Positions 21,786 to 36,184 of a DNA stretch of 64,000 bases are shown one piece after another. The DNA comes from Neolentinus lepideus HHB14362 ss-1 (taxonomy: Eukaryota; Basidiomycota; Agaricomycetes; Gloeophyllales; Gloeophyllaceae). The stretch spans positions 123,926 through 187,925 of the forward strand of contig KV425600.1 in assembly GCA_001632425.1 (NCBI GenBank), written 5' to 3'. How positions within the stretch are numbered: the first letter of the stretch is position 1; every line of letters starts with the position of its first letter. The notes below the pieces were generated by a model. It had not been told where the DNA came from, made no database searches, and saw only the letters and a list, made by a program, of their open reading frames with translations. Made by a program: the position numbers and the translations under genes.

Positions 21786-23980
21786 ATGACTACTGCTGCA
21801 GTCGACACCTATGAAGGAAAGCCTCTCGCTCAATTATTCCCCTACGAGGACAGGCCTGGTTGGAGAGGGTACACATCGTCGTACTATCCATATCCAAGCA
21901 GTACTGATCTTGAGATCCAGTTACATCGAATGGGAAGACCGTCCCGATAGGAAAGAGATCGTCAGAGAGCTCCTCAAGCAGAGGACATTCCCTGAGCCCC
22001 CCGGTGAGACAAGAGTCTCAGCGACGACTTGTAGTGGTCATTGAAGTCGATTCTATTCATTAATAGAATTCCAATTTGTGCCTTTGCCGACCACCAATCC
22101 AATACTCGATGGTGAACGCTTCAAAGCCTACCATGAGGCGATCGGCATGAAGCAGATCGTGGACGTTAGCTGGGAGACAGTCTTGAAGGAGAAGCCGAAC
22201 ATGACACACCTTCTCCAATTTCCATACAACGGCGAAACTAAGTTTGATGATCTCATGAAGGCTAAGATCACTGACAACTCGGTGCACTTGTAAGTATCTG
22301 ACGTATAATGTATAAAGCAGTGACTGATCGCGCCATAGCATTCGGAACCATGGTGGTGTCCCTGATATTGATGAAGATGTATTTGAACTGTCCATTGACG
22401 GTCTCGTCAACAAGCCCGTCAAGATTTCTATGAAGGATCTCAAAGATCCTAAGAAGTTTCCGTAAGTATTCTGGTTTCGTATACATGACAACAATGCACC
22501 TTCATGGGAAATCATTTTGATGGGAAATCATTTTGTAGCCAAGTCGAGGTGACGATTACAATCCAGTGCTCTGGTACCCGTCGACGGGAGCAGATTGAAC
22601 AATATCCAGGAGACGGTGACGAACTCATCAACGCCCCTTGTAAGCGATATTTCCTTTGGGATATGATCGTTGCTTATTGTCATTGCCAGGGGGCGAGGGA
22701 GCGATGTATGTATTCGGACGATTTCTTTCGTCATCGTAACTGACATTTCCGTTAGTGGTACTGCCGTGTACAAAGGTGTACCACTGAAAAAGGTCCTGAA
22801 GATAGCAGCTGGCGGTGTTCTGCCCGAATGCCAGCATCTTGAATTCATTGGTGCTGATACCTATTTCAAGTACGTTGGCGAGTATCTCTTATCGTGTAGC
22901 TTCACTCACATTGGTCTGTTGCATTGAAGGAAGGGCGAGGTGTACAACTATGCCGTGTCTGTCCCCTATCGCAAAGTCCGCATGAACGAGCAGGTCTTGT
23001 TGGCCTGGGAGATGAACGGCAAGCCACTCCCTAAAATCCACGGTTTCCCTTTGAGGACCGTCGTCGCTGGCTACATCGGCGCACGCAGTACCAAGTGGCT
23101 CTACAAGATCAACGCTCTAGCTGAACCAAGCATGGGTCCGGTCCAGAGACAAGAATATCTCTATTATACTTCTCAGGCACGTACCAGTGTTACCTTCGGC
23201 GCAACATTTGTTCTAATGCAATGACTGCCAATGTATAGTTGGGGAAGCAGAACGCGACCTACTCTAACGGATTTTCCATCCAGGATATGCCGGTATCGTA
23301 CGTAAAGAAGAGGCTATTAGTTGATCAACGGTACTGACAATTGTTCGATGGATAGGAGCGCCATTATATCCCCTGGGGATAAAACGGTCATTGTCCACGA
23401 GGGTCACATAGAGCTGAAGGGATGGGCGTATAGTGGAGGTGGCAACTGGGTCGAGCGAGTGGAGGTATCTCCTGACGGGTTAGTCACAACTGTTCGCTGC
23501 GGCGGCTGAAGTGCTAATTCCGTTCCTCCCAGCGGTCATGTTTGGTATCAGGTGGACCCAGATGACTTGACAGAGAAGCACTATTATGCTTGGCGCCTGT
23601 GGAAGATAAAACTGCCTGTCGATGCCGAGGGCTGGCTTGAGTTCTGCGTGCGTACCTGGGACTCTTCGTGCAACACGGAGCCGACTTTTGTCCGCTCGGC
23701 TTGGAAGTGAGTTTATTCTCGGCGGATAGTCGTATCGTGTCGAAATTGGCGTTGACATGTTTCATCGAACAGCTGGGATTTGCATGTCACGTCGTCGGCG
23801 CACCGTATCAAAGTGTACAGCATCAACAAGTCGAAGCCGGCTACCGCTCGGCGCTTGAAGGAGTTGGAGGAGCACGGCCAGGGCGTCGAGCCGCTGACCA
23901 GGCCGTTGGCGTTCCCGCTTGAAGATCATGAGTTGTATCATGCTAACTACGAGAAGTACCCCAGAGAGCCCAGGAACTAA
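21786..23980 (+). CDS. Sulfite oxidase-type molybdopterin enzyme
   Basis: About nine exons join cleanly. The first reads MTTAAVDTYEGKPLAQLFPYEDRPGWRG and continues YIEWEDRPDRK across a GTACAC intron. The oxidoreductase molybdopterin-binding domain follows: FIRNHGGVPDID, then ITIQCSGTRRREQ carrying the cysteine that ligates molybdenum, GVPLKKVLKIAAGGVLP, and HGFPLRTVVAGYIGARSTKWL. The dimerisation domain has GWAYSGGGNWVERVEVSPDGGHVW and ends in an R-A-W-NWD segment. The protein is about 420 residues with no cytochrome b5 domain and no obvious transit peptide, so it resembles single-cofactor sulfite oxidases such as those of plants. The usual CAGNRR motif reads CSGTRR. The expected reaction is sulfite to sulfate; an altered substrate cannot be excluded. 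Confidence 0.9.
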
Positions 23981-24769
23981 GAGGTGGTCCTGAGTTGGCG
24001 TCATGCAGAGGAATGATTGCCACGGTCCATGAGCATGTAACCGTATAATGAGTGAATGTATATAAGTCCGCAACCAGAACGTATATGCCATTATTTACCA
24101 AAATGGGGGGGGGAATCCCATGCATCCCATAGTGGCATGACCATCGATATTTTGTTCCAAGGCAACTTTGTGCCAGTATACTTCTACACATTATATCAAC
24201 ATTAACAGGTACATAGTCCCTCCACTCCACCACGATCGACTTGGGCTACTAGCCTAGGTACACCCACGTCTCGTACGGCTGTAGCCATTGGCACTTGGGA
24301 CTACCAATAGCTCCCTTCGTCGGGTCTCCCAAGATAGGAGCGGCATGATCGCGACGATCGTCCGGTGGCATCGTCGCTAGACATCGTTCGATATGAGGTA
24401 TCGTTCTTGAAGTGACCATAAACTTCCCGCCTGAGCTACCAGTTCCTCCGCCCAACAAAAGCAACGGGACACACCAGACGAGATATACAGAAACCCGTAC
24501 AATATCATGATACGGCGTCCGTGTCAGCACGACGACACTCAGCATCAGCGATTTTTGGCCGTATTGCATTCAGCAAGCATCCAACCCATGCGGCGGTGTC
24601 CAACTCTCCGACTTCGACGATTCTTGCAACTCGTGTGCTTGCCGCTCGTGGTCTGTCCGCGCAGGCTTGTCACGGTTCATGCATGTACACCGGTGTTCTG
24701 CGTGGGTTTGCTCGCGACTACGGTCCATCTAGTAACCGAAGTCATGCCATGTTAGTGCGGGCCCAGATG
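23981..24769. other. No supported gene
   Basis: This is the convergent interval between the sulfite-oxidase-type gene and the membrane protein. Frames at 24249-24569 and 24507-24755 have no motif. A short G-run lies near 24105. Confidence 0.4.
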
Positions 24770-26339
24770 TCAATGACGTGCATGAGAGCGCACCTCAATA
24801 CGAATCTCCTGCCCAGACAAGGGATGCATTTGCGTAAGGTTCGACAAGTTGGCGAGGAAGCTCTCCTGGGGCTTCCGCCGTAGGTCCGCTCGCCCGTTCC
24901 TGTACATCATACGTTGAATACTTGGTATTAGGCACACGGCAAGATATACTGAACACTGACAAGGTCACGAATAACGAGATCACGTAGAACTTCCCCAGGA
25001 CGGCCTGAAAGAATAGATCCCAGAAGTTATAATCGACCTAAACCCAATACAGCGTTGTTACAGAAGATATGCTCGTGATGGACAAGGAAGTACCCACTAA
25101 TTTCATGTAGGTAACGACTGTTGTTATGGCGCAGACGGACGGGAGGAGCGCCGCTTCCCAAGCAATGATAATGAGCTTGGTGATGATCTATGGCAATGAC
25201 TATTAGTAGGAAAGCGGTGACAGACCAATCCACACTTGCACTACGAAATCGGGGCGTTATGGCAGATGATCGAGAGTGCAAGAGGTATATGGAGACTGGC
25301 CGCAAATATTAAGCTAGCTCCTTGAGCATGAGACTGTTGCAACGTACGAATGATGGTCAGAATAACGTCGAGCACTGCCTACACATTTAGATCACATCAT
25401 AGGGGGGAGGAACTGACTCACCAGCAGCCCCAGTAATGCTTGTCACAACTGGTTCATTTGTATGAGCGGCTTCTCGTCCTCGAGACCGACAATTGTACGT
25501 ACAGGTGATATCAACCTAGACTTTATAAGAACTCTGAAAGGTAGACGTGGAAAGGTTAGGACGCACGGGTATCCTAGCTGCTGGACCAGCTGGAGGCGTT
25601 AGAGGCTTCGTAAAGTCGACCTTGAAGACGTTGGCAGTGACAATGATGCTCATAATCGTTGTAAGCATTAACAACGCCGACAAAGGTACCTATTGACGGT
25701 GAGAAACATTGGCGGCTGTTTTCCACAGAACTTACCAAGACCGTCCAGCGTTTGCCGGTGAGCTTGCACTACGATGAGTGGGAAAATCAATAGCAATCCA
25801 GCGCAACTGTTCTTACGATCCAACACCGCCAGATAAGAAAGCCCTGTACAGGAGACGCCATAGCCATGGTCTAGTATATGGAATACATAAATGACGTCCC
25901 TATTGCCAAGAATGGGCTACCCACGATCACCGTCTGTATCTTATCTGGCCACGCAGGATTGACAGTGGCCACCTAGTGAAGAGGTGTCAATCAGCTTGGA
26001 GAAGACTATATGGCGTGACATACCCAGTCGCCGAAATGGTCGACGCATAACCGCCAAGTCGAATAGAAGGAGACTGCAGTCTGAAAGCTGATTGACACAC
26101 CCTACCAATCAGTACTGAACCATAAGCGCCCACTGACGGAGAACCGCGCACAGTGCAACCACCGAGACGAATGCGACTATCACCTTGAGGACAGTCGGCT
26201 CATGAGTTCGGCTCCAGAACCGCAGAACCTGATTGATCAAGAAGCCTGTCTGAAGAGCCTGCACGAACATTGCCGCGAGCCCCGGTCCAATGAAGGACGC
26301 TGGGTGCGCCTGAATGTTGGGTATCGAAAAAGCCGACAT
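24770..26339 (-). CDS. Seven-helix membrane protein of the mushroom DUF6534-like kind
   Basis: On the minus strand the protein starts MSAFSIPNIQAHPASFIGPG, and small exons add successive hydrophobic helices: ALCAVLRQWALMVQ, VATVNPAWPDKIQTVI, TMAMASPVQGFLIWRCWIV, LIFAASLHIPLALSIICHN, LIIIAWEAALLPSVCAITTVV, and a final FYVISLFVTF. The tail is cytoplasmic-looking and charged (MMYRNGRADLRRK) and ends EVRSHARH before the TGA at 24770. PVQGFL.W followed by a helix and the late AWE.ALLPS helix are typical of a large family of uncharacterised basidiomycete membrane proteins. No function is known. Exon edges in the middle are approximate. Confidence 0.65.
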
Positions 26340-28625
26340 CCAGCGGGGCTGGCAACGCTACCGCAGTGGACGACGACGAGGGATTCGAAGCGAGGTCGGG
26401 TATGCATTACGAAGAAAGCTGCTATACATATACCTAGAACCCAAACTGGCCTGAAAATAGTCGGACCGAATACACCTCATGTCCTTGACAGGCTTCACGA
26501 TCGACGTATTGGCACCATCTGTAATATAAATACTGGGACGACTGTTCCCCGCTGCCATGGGTATTCTAGCGTGTGCAACTGTCGACATGCCGGTTGTATT
26601 CGACGTGGCCGCCAGAGCGCCAAAGATCCAGCAGCAGCAAGATTTGTCCATGGCATCCCATCGCAGACCGTGATACTACGGGAACGCGGAAGCACGGAAT
26701 TTGGGTATGATAGCGTTTAGCCTGAGGACAACTTCGCAGGAACGCAATGAACCCGCGTTTGGACTTAATATTTAGGTAAGGCGGGCTTGTACTGTGCAGC
26801 TAACCAAATCTCGCCAAACGAGGTCCTTCTCCTCAAGTTTACACAGTTCCCTATATCGCGTTTTGGTCACATATGACATCGGTTGACGCTAACAACTGGC
26901 AGGTCCTGGGAATAGGCGAAGTCGCCCAGTCTTGGATGAAAGGATGTTCCCATGAAGCTCAATTGTGACTATTCACCCAAATAATAATAGAAGAGCGTGG
27001 GTCATTTGGACAGTCCGACCATCACCGAAAATCATCCATGCGCTCACCCGGTGCTGGCGCAATCTCTTCATCGTGACTCGACGTGGGTCTCCCTTCTCTT
27101 CGCGTGTCCTTCTCTAGTAGGTGCTCAAGCGAGCAGGCATTTTGCCAGACATTTATGCCCAAGCTATCATCGGCATCACTTGTGAAGAGACTTTCCATTG
27201 TCAAGATTAACCTCTATTCCACTAGAAGACAATAATGAGTACCTCACATTCGGGGTCTGGGATAGGCCAAAATGTTAGTCTTCTCAGTTCTGACCTGCAG
27301 TCAAAATTGACCCTTCTCCAACTATGTCGTTCGTTGCGAGTTCGCCATATAAGGAGACTGAATTCATTGATGTTTCTTGCACACGCGAACCGGAAGCAGT
27401 ACTAATGCCCGTCAAGCACTCGTCTACCTTCAGTTGCCCCGCTCCCAATTTTTTGCGGCGTATTATCCATGTCGTTGCGTGACATCAACCACCACGGGAC
27501 CAACTTTACGACCGATATCCGAAGAGGTGATCGTCACACTATCTCAGCAATGGGCAATGTACTCTCCGAGATTGGTACAGTCTAAGGCCTTCTCAATGTT
27601 TCCGGGACGAGCCACTGACTGAGGCGCAAGGCTGGTCTAGAGCAGGATTGACATCACCGAAGCTTAATTGCCTCCCAGACTATCGAGATTTTATCGGAAG
27701 CTCGCTCTCGATAATTCCGCGAAAGCTGTAGGTTACACGTCGGCGGCGAAGTATTTGTGCCGCGTCGTTCAAGTGCCGTCAGGTTCACCGGCGCGTCAGT
27801 ATAATGATGCCCTGTTGCATGTACTTTCTACGCACTGGGTTCTTCAGCTCAAGCGCTCTCTGACATTCAAAGATCAATGCCACTGTTTGCAGATGTGCCT
27901 CGCGGAGGTGCAGGTCCAGTATCTCTAGAATACTATGGGTACTTCCGCGATGCTGCTCTTCTCTGTGGCAACAACAGACACGTCCGGACAAACTCTTGCA
28001 GCACTATTCAGTGCCCTCTGTCAAGTAAACATCGGAAAGGGGCCGGCCGGAGTTCAGCGCTGTCAGCTTAGACTACTACAACGGATGCGACCAGAGTTTC
28101 GCTCGCAGGTCGAATCGGGCTGGACGATCAGAGTATATCAGAGAGACAGGCAAGAGATCATTTTTATCCGTGGACGGTACTACTACATATAGCCACAAGA
28201 CAACACCCATAGCTCCGCGATAGTCATGTGATGCAATATGACAATAAGTATGCCGCTCCAGTATTACTGCAGGCCGTGGCATGGAATTGAGAAACAAAGT
28301 CGCAGACTGAGACAGTACGTCCTCGTGTGGACAATGTGTTTCTGCCACTGGAGCAAACAGAGACAAATAAAGCGAGAAAGTAACAACCGTGCTGGATGGT
28401 AACGCAAAGTCGAACTTGTCCTGCCATCATCCGCGAGACTTCCCCTTATTTCGTACGATCTTGGCCGTTTCCTGGCGACACAATCCTAAATTCCTCGAAA
28501 TTTGTGCCTTGGAGCGTGCAAAACGCGACTGTGGCGAGGCAGTCTTGCAGGTTGACTCGCGGATTCGGAGACACCCATCTTGTCGCGTGTTTAGTCGATC
28601 TGCTTAAACTGCTGCCAATAATTAC
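26340..28625. other. No recognised gene in 2.3 kb
   Basis: Plus-strand frames at 27377-27622, 27668-27928 and 27935-28192 follow one another and could be exons of one gene, but their products resemble nothing I know and I cannot fix the splice sites. A short acidic minus-strand frame at 27022-27204 is also possible. An uncharacterised or decayed gene is likely. Confidence 0.35.
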
Positions 28626-31600
28626 ATGTCATTCTCCGGCACACCGCTTGGACAAGGCAGACGTCTAGATCATTACTCTTTTCTTAACAAACCCAAGCCC
28701 AAATCTCTTCAGAAGGAACCAAACGAGCCGCCAAAGCAAAGCCATCTTATCCCAACTTCCTACGCCTACGGGTACGTGACCGCTACTGATACCCAGCCGA
28801 TACCACATCTAATACTGCGCCAGAGCGCCCAGCTCTCCCCCGCAACTCTCGAAGTCTCTGTCTCGCGAGAGCCACTTGGGACCAGAGGAAGACGACTCGT
28901 CGGAGCCCGCTCTCGTCCGTTTCGCCCGCCTAAAGGAGCGCGAATCGACGTCCGCAGGTCCTCGAGTTATCAATACTGCGCCTAATCCTGAGAAGTGGAC
29001 CGTCAGGGATACTACTGTCAACGTTGCGACCGCGTTTCACCAAGCCGCTGCCTCAGACATGCCACCCGTTGCTCACGACCCGAATGCATCCTGGGCCCAA
29101 GGACGCACCAAGACCAACCTCCCTCGTAGCACGTCCGTAGAGTACGAGAAGGAGACCCAATCTACCACCAGCCGTCGTCTGGCTGCGCCTCCCAGCCGAC
29201 TAGCACCCCCTAGACCAGTTCAGCCTCCTCGCCGACCCATCAGTAAACAGCAATCTATACGACACGTTCCTGCCTCCGAAGGAGAGGATGAAGAGGTGAG
29301 CCTGAATGGCCGGGCGAAAAGCCCCTTCGAGCAGGCTGTGGATTTCACGAAACGAGCACTGGCCCCTGCCACATTCTACTTGCGACAGCGCTCTCAAGAG
29401 CCACAAGACATATCCCATGACTCCCAAAATCGCACTAATGGTGACTCGAGTCATAGTTACGACTACTCTGCAGAGGAGCACGAGTTCCAAAACCAAACAA
29501 ATGGCAATGGGGTCCAGAAGCCCACGTCGGCGTCTACTCGTCGGGCTCAACAAACACATCGAAAGAATCGTATGTCCACTGACAACAAGGCGTACCGACC
29601 GAGTCACTCGGACTTGGAGGTTTCGGATGACGATGTATCGGACGAGGGGAAGCGACGGAGAAGGAAGAAGAAGAAGAAGGAACCTGTGGGCGGTCCTTTA
29701 ACAACGCTACCTGTTACGAGCTACGACAAACGACGAAAGAAGAAAGGAGGGAAGACAGGAGGTGATGATGATGTTGACGAGGACGAGAGTGAAGAGTCAG
29801 GAAGTGAGGAAATGGTTGCAGCACAGGTACGAAGGCATGGCATTGTCTAGCCTGATTGTGCTTGTGCTAACCTGTACACTCTGTAGCAACGAATAATGCC
29901 ATCCGTACGACCACCCTCCTCCCGAGCCTCTGCTCACGGAGACCCCGTTTCTCCAAATGCCGAGCCACACGATTCCGGTTTTGTCGATACCTCAATGGAC
30001 ATTGAGCAAGGCCTTGATTCTATACCCGAACAGGATGAATACCCTCCCGAGCTGGACGACAGCCACTACAGTGATGCTCCCGTGCGATCGGGTTTCTCTG
30101 TTGGGGCACTTCTCGGCAAATTGGTCTACTTAGTAACCCGAAGCCTGAAAGGCGCGCTACACTTTGTGTTGCGGCTTGTCGGGCTAGTGGCCATACTGGT
30201 TGGGCGAATCATTGGCACTGTCATTGATGTACTCTTCCGCCAGCCCTTCCGGCTACTATCACATGCGAACACAGCGGGGCTTATGAAGCTGTTTGCGTAC
30301 GTGGTCGTCGCTGCATTGGTGTATGCCCTATGGCGTAACGCTTCCTTACTATCTTGGCCCTCATCCCGCCAGCGGCAACCGTTCAAAGCACCTGGCATCC
30401 CTGCCGCGGACATCGCAGAACTTTCAACTCGCCTGCAGACAATTGAAAACGTTCTATCTGGCCTGTCTCTGGACTACGAGCGCGCGCAAGCGAAGTTGGA
30501 CTCTGAATCGCGGATGCAGACGGAGCTGGTTGGGCGCTTCGGCGACATGGAGTCAAGGATGCAGAAGGAGAGCGCGCGTATGCTGGAGGCGGAGAACCAG
30601 TTTAGGAGCACAGCGAGTAAAGGCCTGCAGGCAGTGAGAGAGGAGATATTGGCATTACAAGCGCAGATCGAGGAGAAAGCGGGCATGGCGGTACCGACTG
30701 GACCGAGTACGGATGAGGAGGCTAGGGCCAAGCTCAAGGAGATTGAGGAGCGCCTTGGTGGTGTTGAAGGAGGTGTCAAGGAGGCACTCGAGTCTGCTAA
30801 GAGCAGCATCAAGGTCCAAGGTCCTAACGGGGCTGCTGGGTGGTGGAATAAGCTCGCGTCGGGCACCGGTACCAGATCTTCTCTCGTCATCAAGTCATCG
30901 GATGGTCAGGATGTCACATCCTTACTTGCGGATATGGTGGACACTGCGGTGTCGCGGTTCTCCAAGGATATTATCGCCCTTCCGGACTTCGCAATGTACT
31001 CGGCGGGCGCGAGCGTCATCCCCTCTCTCACCAGTGATACGTACGAGCTGAAACCCCCCAACGGCATCGGCAAGCTTGTTGGATGGGTCACTGGGCATGG
31101 GTATGCCATGGGGCCTCCCCCTGTGACCGCACTTCACCACGAGCTACATGCTGGGCGCTGTTGGCCATTCGCTGGCTCCCAAGGTCAATTGGGCGTGATG
31201 CTAGCCTATCCTGTGTATATCTCGCACGTTACCATAGACCATGTCGCGAAGGAGGTTGCCTTCGATATGGCCTCCGCCCCTCGGGACATGGAGCTATGGG
31301 GCATGATTGACGGAATGGACAATGTGCGGAAGATCCGTGAATGGCAGGCGGAGAAAGCCAGAAGGAGGGAGGAACTGCGCCTTGAGGCTGAGGCTCAAGG
31401 TATGCCTCCTCCGGAGGATGACGAGCCCGTTTACCCCCCTACCTTGGAAAAGGACCGATACATCCGGGTTGCGAGCTTCGCTTACGATATCAACGCGTCG
31501 AACCACATCCAAACGTTCCCGGTGTCCCCAGATATCCGTGATTTGGGTGTGGATTTCGGCGTTGTTGTGCTCATGGTCAAGGACAATTGGGGTATGGACG

Positions 31601-31683
31601 ACTACACCTGCCTGTATAGGCTGCGCGTGCATGGCGACAAACTTGGCGCAAATACTCCCCCTCATTCTCATGACGAGGTTTAG
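28626..31683 (+). CDS. SUN-domain nuclear envelope protein
   Basis: Three exons join in frame, giving about 970 residues. Exon 1 starts MSFSGTPLGQGRRLDHYSFLNKP and splices within a glycine codon. Exon 2 encodes a long basic nucleoplasmic region with RRRRKKKKKE and KRRKKKGGK runs. Exon 3 (29896-31683) has a hydrophobic region, including LFAYVVVAALVYALW near its residue 140, a coiled coil (about 165-290 of that exon), and a C-terminal SUN domain: PDFAMYSAGASVI, LKPPNGIGKLVGW, GRCWPFAGSQGQLGVML, THVTIDHV-type strand ISHVTIDHV, MELWGMIDG, FAYDINASNHIQTFPV. SUN proteins span the inner nuclear membrane and bind KASH partners, linking chromatin to the cytoskeleton. In fungi they also anchor spindle pole bodies. 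The Sad1/UNC-84 assignment is firm. Confidence 0.92.
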
Positions 31684-31976
31684 TTTTTTCATGTCTTGAT
31701 TTCTTTCCTTATTTCTTTTTATTTTCTTTGTTCTGATTCCCTTTGAATTCATTTGTTTGTGATTAATATGTTATGGTCGGTTGCTATCGGGATAGGTCTT
31801 ATGAGCTGTTGGCAAGTTCATGTGTTTATATCCTACTGCTCTGTCCACTTATAGTTTACAATAGACCAATGCTTGATATGTGCATTCTCACATCATGTAT
31901 ACATAAAGCACTGTACCATATCATTGCACAGGACCGAATCTGATGTATGCGTGCAGCTGACTGTACTGATACCTTT

Positions 31977-33586
31977 TTATTGGCACACGTCCACTAGTAC
32001 AATCCGGCCTCTCGACTCCTTTCTTTCGAACAATAGGCACACACGGCCAGACCATTCATCCAAACTAAGATACTCTACTTCTTCCTTGTCCTTGCAGGGG
32101 ACTATCAACGACCCCGCAGCGATGGGGAAATCATCTTCAATCAAGTCTTCCTCGTGTGCAGGGATTCGAGGCAGCGTGCATGTCCAGAGTCGGAGTGACC
32201 TAGCATCATTCTGAGCAGACTGATATCGGTTCCACCACACTCCTCGATGAGTCCCAAGGGCCGTCAAGTCACCTCCGACTTTGACAGGTAAGGATACCTC
32301 TAACGACCGAATGCGTGAGCAGTGCGATGATTAAGCACAAGCAATGAAACCAACCGATATGTGACACTGGTGACACGGTCAAGTTTAGAACATGAAGCTC
32401 GTGATAGTCCAAAATGAAGATAGTTCCGGGCTGCTGGAGAGCCATATGTTGCCACACCACATGTGATGAAACAGGCAGAGATAATGTAAGCTCGTGCTTG
32501 AGGGACCACGTTGGGGTGACCATGATTGTGGGGGGATCCTGTGAGTTGCCGACACGAGCCTGTTCAACTTGAGGAATGTCGTATAACGCAAACCCGTAGC
32601 TACAGCAAAGAAAGACTTGAGAACGGGATAGAATTGTTAGTGTCGATTCTTCCATGCTCTAGGGGAGGGTGCCGTCAATAGATATGCCACTCGGAACCAC
32701 TCAAACATACCCCCGTTGATCTCACGTCCATGAGAACAATGGACCGTTGTTGACCGGAATATTCGTCGACGCTGATTATGTGTATTAGTTCCGCTTCTCC
32801 TTGCCCAGTACCAACAGCCAAAATTCCAAATGCGGCGCTAGCAGCAAGAACATTTGTTGACAGCTTGAGGGTCAAGACAGATTCCATGCGAGGAATCTGG
32901 GTGTCAATGCAGTACAGGAACAAGTGAGAAGTCTCGCTAAACGAAGACGTACGCAATCAGCTTTGAACAATGAGGAAGTCAAATGTGACGCACTCTGTCC
33001 CGTTCGTGCCTGTTATTAGGAGCAGAGAATCGAAGCCCGAGGAATACGAGATCGCAGAAGTCATTTTGTGCAAATAAGCATCAATGCCCCGTTTGACAAT
33101 CCGAGGCCTTGGTTCTGAGACATGCTGCAAACATACAGAACCATCGCCCGCGATGGTAACGAGCCAGTCACCTCCAGGCAGTAATTCGAGGTACTGGACA
33201 TCATGGAAGGACGGTATCTCCCTCAATGACATGGGAGCGAGATTCTCTCTATGCCACGATCTTTCGAGCATGGAATGTCTTATTGCTTCGAACTGTAAGG
33301 TTGCAGTTGGCATGGCAGACAGCTTTTTGAAGACTTGAGGTATGGGAACCACTTCCAACGCCTTTGTGACGGCAGAGAACCAGAGAGAGCGGATTTCAGT
33401 GGAACTATACAGATTCTTGGATACCTGCGCATCATCGTGGCAATACCGATGAGTTTCCTTCTGCAAGAGGACAATGTAACATACTAAGCGCAATCGGAGA
33501 ACATCGTCTATCGCCAAAGACTGAAATATTTCAATCTGGACGTCAAGTGGTAACCGATCGATCATGGCTGTAGAGGATAGTATCAA
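31977..33586 (-). CDS. F-box protein
   Basis: The N terminus is a compact F-box, DRLPLDVQIEIFQSLAIDDVLRLRLVC, continuing after an intron as VSKNLYSSTEIRSLWFSAV. The middle resembles a degenerate beta-propeller: FHDVQYLELLPGGDWLVTIAGDGSVCLQHV. The last exon ends with EEVEYLSLDEWSGRVCLLFER and RIVLVDVCQ, a common C-terminal signature of mushroom F-box proteins. It probably recruits a substrate to an SCF ubiquitin ligase; the substrate is unknown. The start could also be the ATG seven codons downstream. The gene ends 294 bp from the convergent SUN-domain gene. Confidence 0.78.
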
Positions 33587-34051
33587 AACCCTTGAGTACG
33601 GCGTCTGCCTTTAAAGCATCAGGCCTGAAAGTATCCAGGTCTCGTCGCCACGTCGTTAGGTATGATTCTGCCGACGTCATAATGCTGTACTTGTTCAGCC
33701 TGATTCAGCCCATGCGATGGAAGACGCTGGGCAAGCAGGAGGGCTTAGTGATTACCTGAAGTGAACAGTCTACAGGAAAGAGTGCAGACGACTCTTCTGT
33801 TTGGAAAAGATTGATGATATAGGTGTATCGGCGGTGGAGAGATTTACCAACTTCATGGGCCCTAAAACGGAGACGGCGCGCACACGACTCCACAATGCGG
33901 AGGGGGTTGGCCTGGCCAGGCGAACAGAGCATTATACAACGTTTGAATGCGACTACTATCACAATGATACACACGCACAAAAAGACTCATATAGCAACGT
34001 TCAATCCGACACATTACGACCCTTTCACTTGCCAGAGGATCTTCCTCAGCT

Positions 34052-35920
<1,869 letters not shown>

Positions 35921-36184
35921 GTTTCGCTTGTGATGATACACTTTCTGCTTGGGCTGAAGGGTCGAAGCACGTCTGGCTAGCTATAGGTATCCGATGCGTG
36001 TCGTGCGAGGCTAAAGCAAGCAAGCATATACGTACTTCGGCTTATATTCATCTCCCATGGCATTTATTCGCAGGCTTACGATGGCATACGCTCACTGCCT
36101 CCAGTCGCTTGGAATTATCTACCTGCACTCCTTTAAATAACTCTGGGACCACTTGGTCGCCTGACATTCTGCACTTCCTAAGAC

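Noticed and set aside
24521..24883. Plus-strand frame of 120 codons resembling a transit-peptide protein
   Set aside because: It overlaps the 3' end of the minus-strand membrane-protein gene, which has better exon support, and shows no conserved domain.
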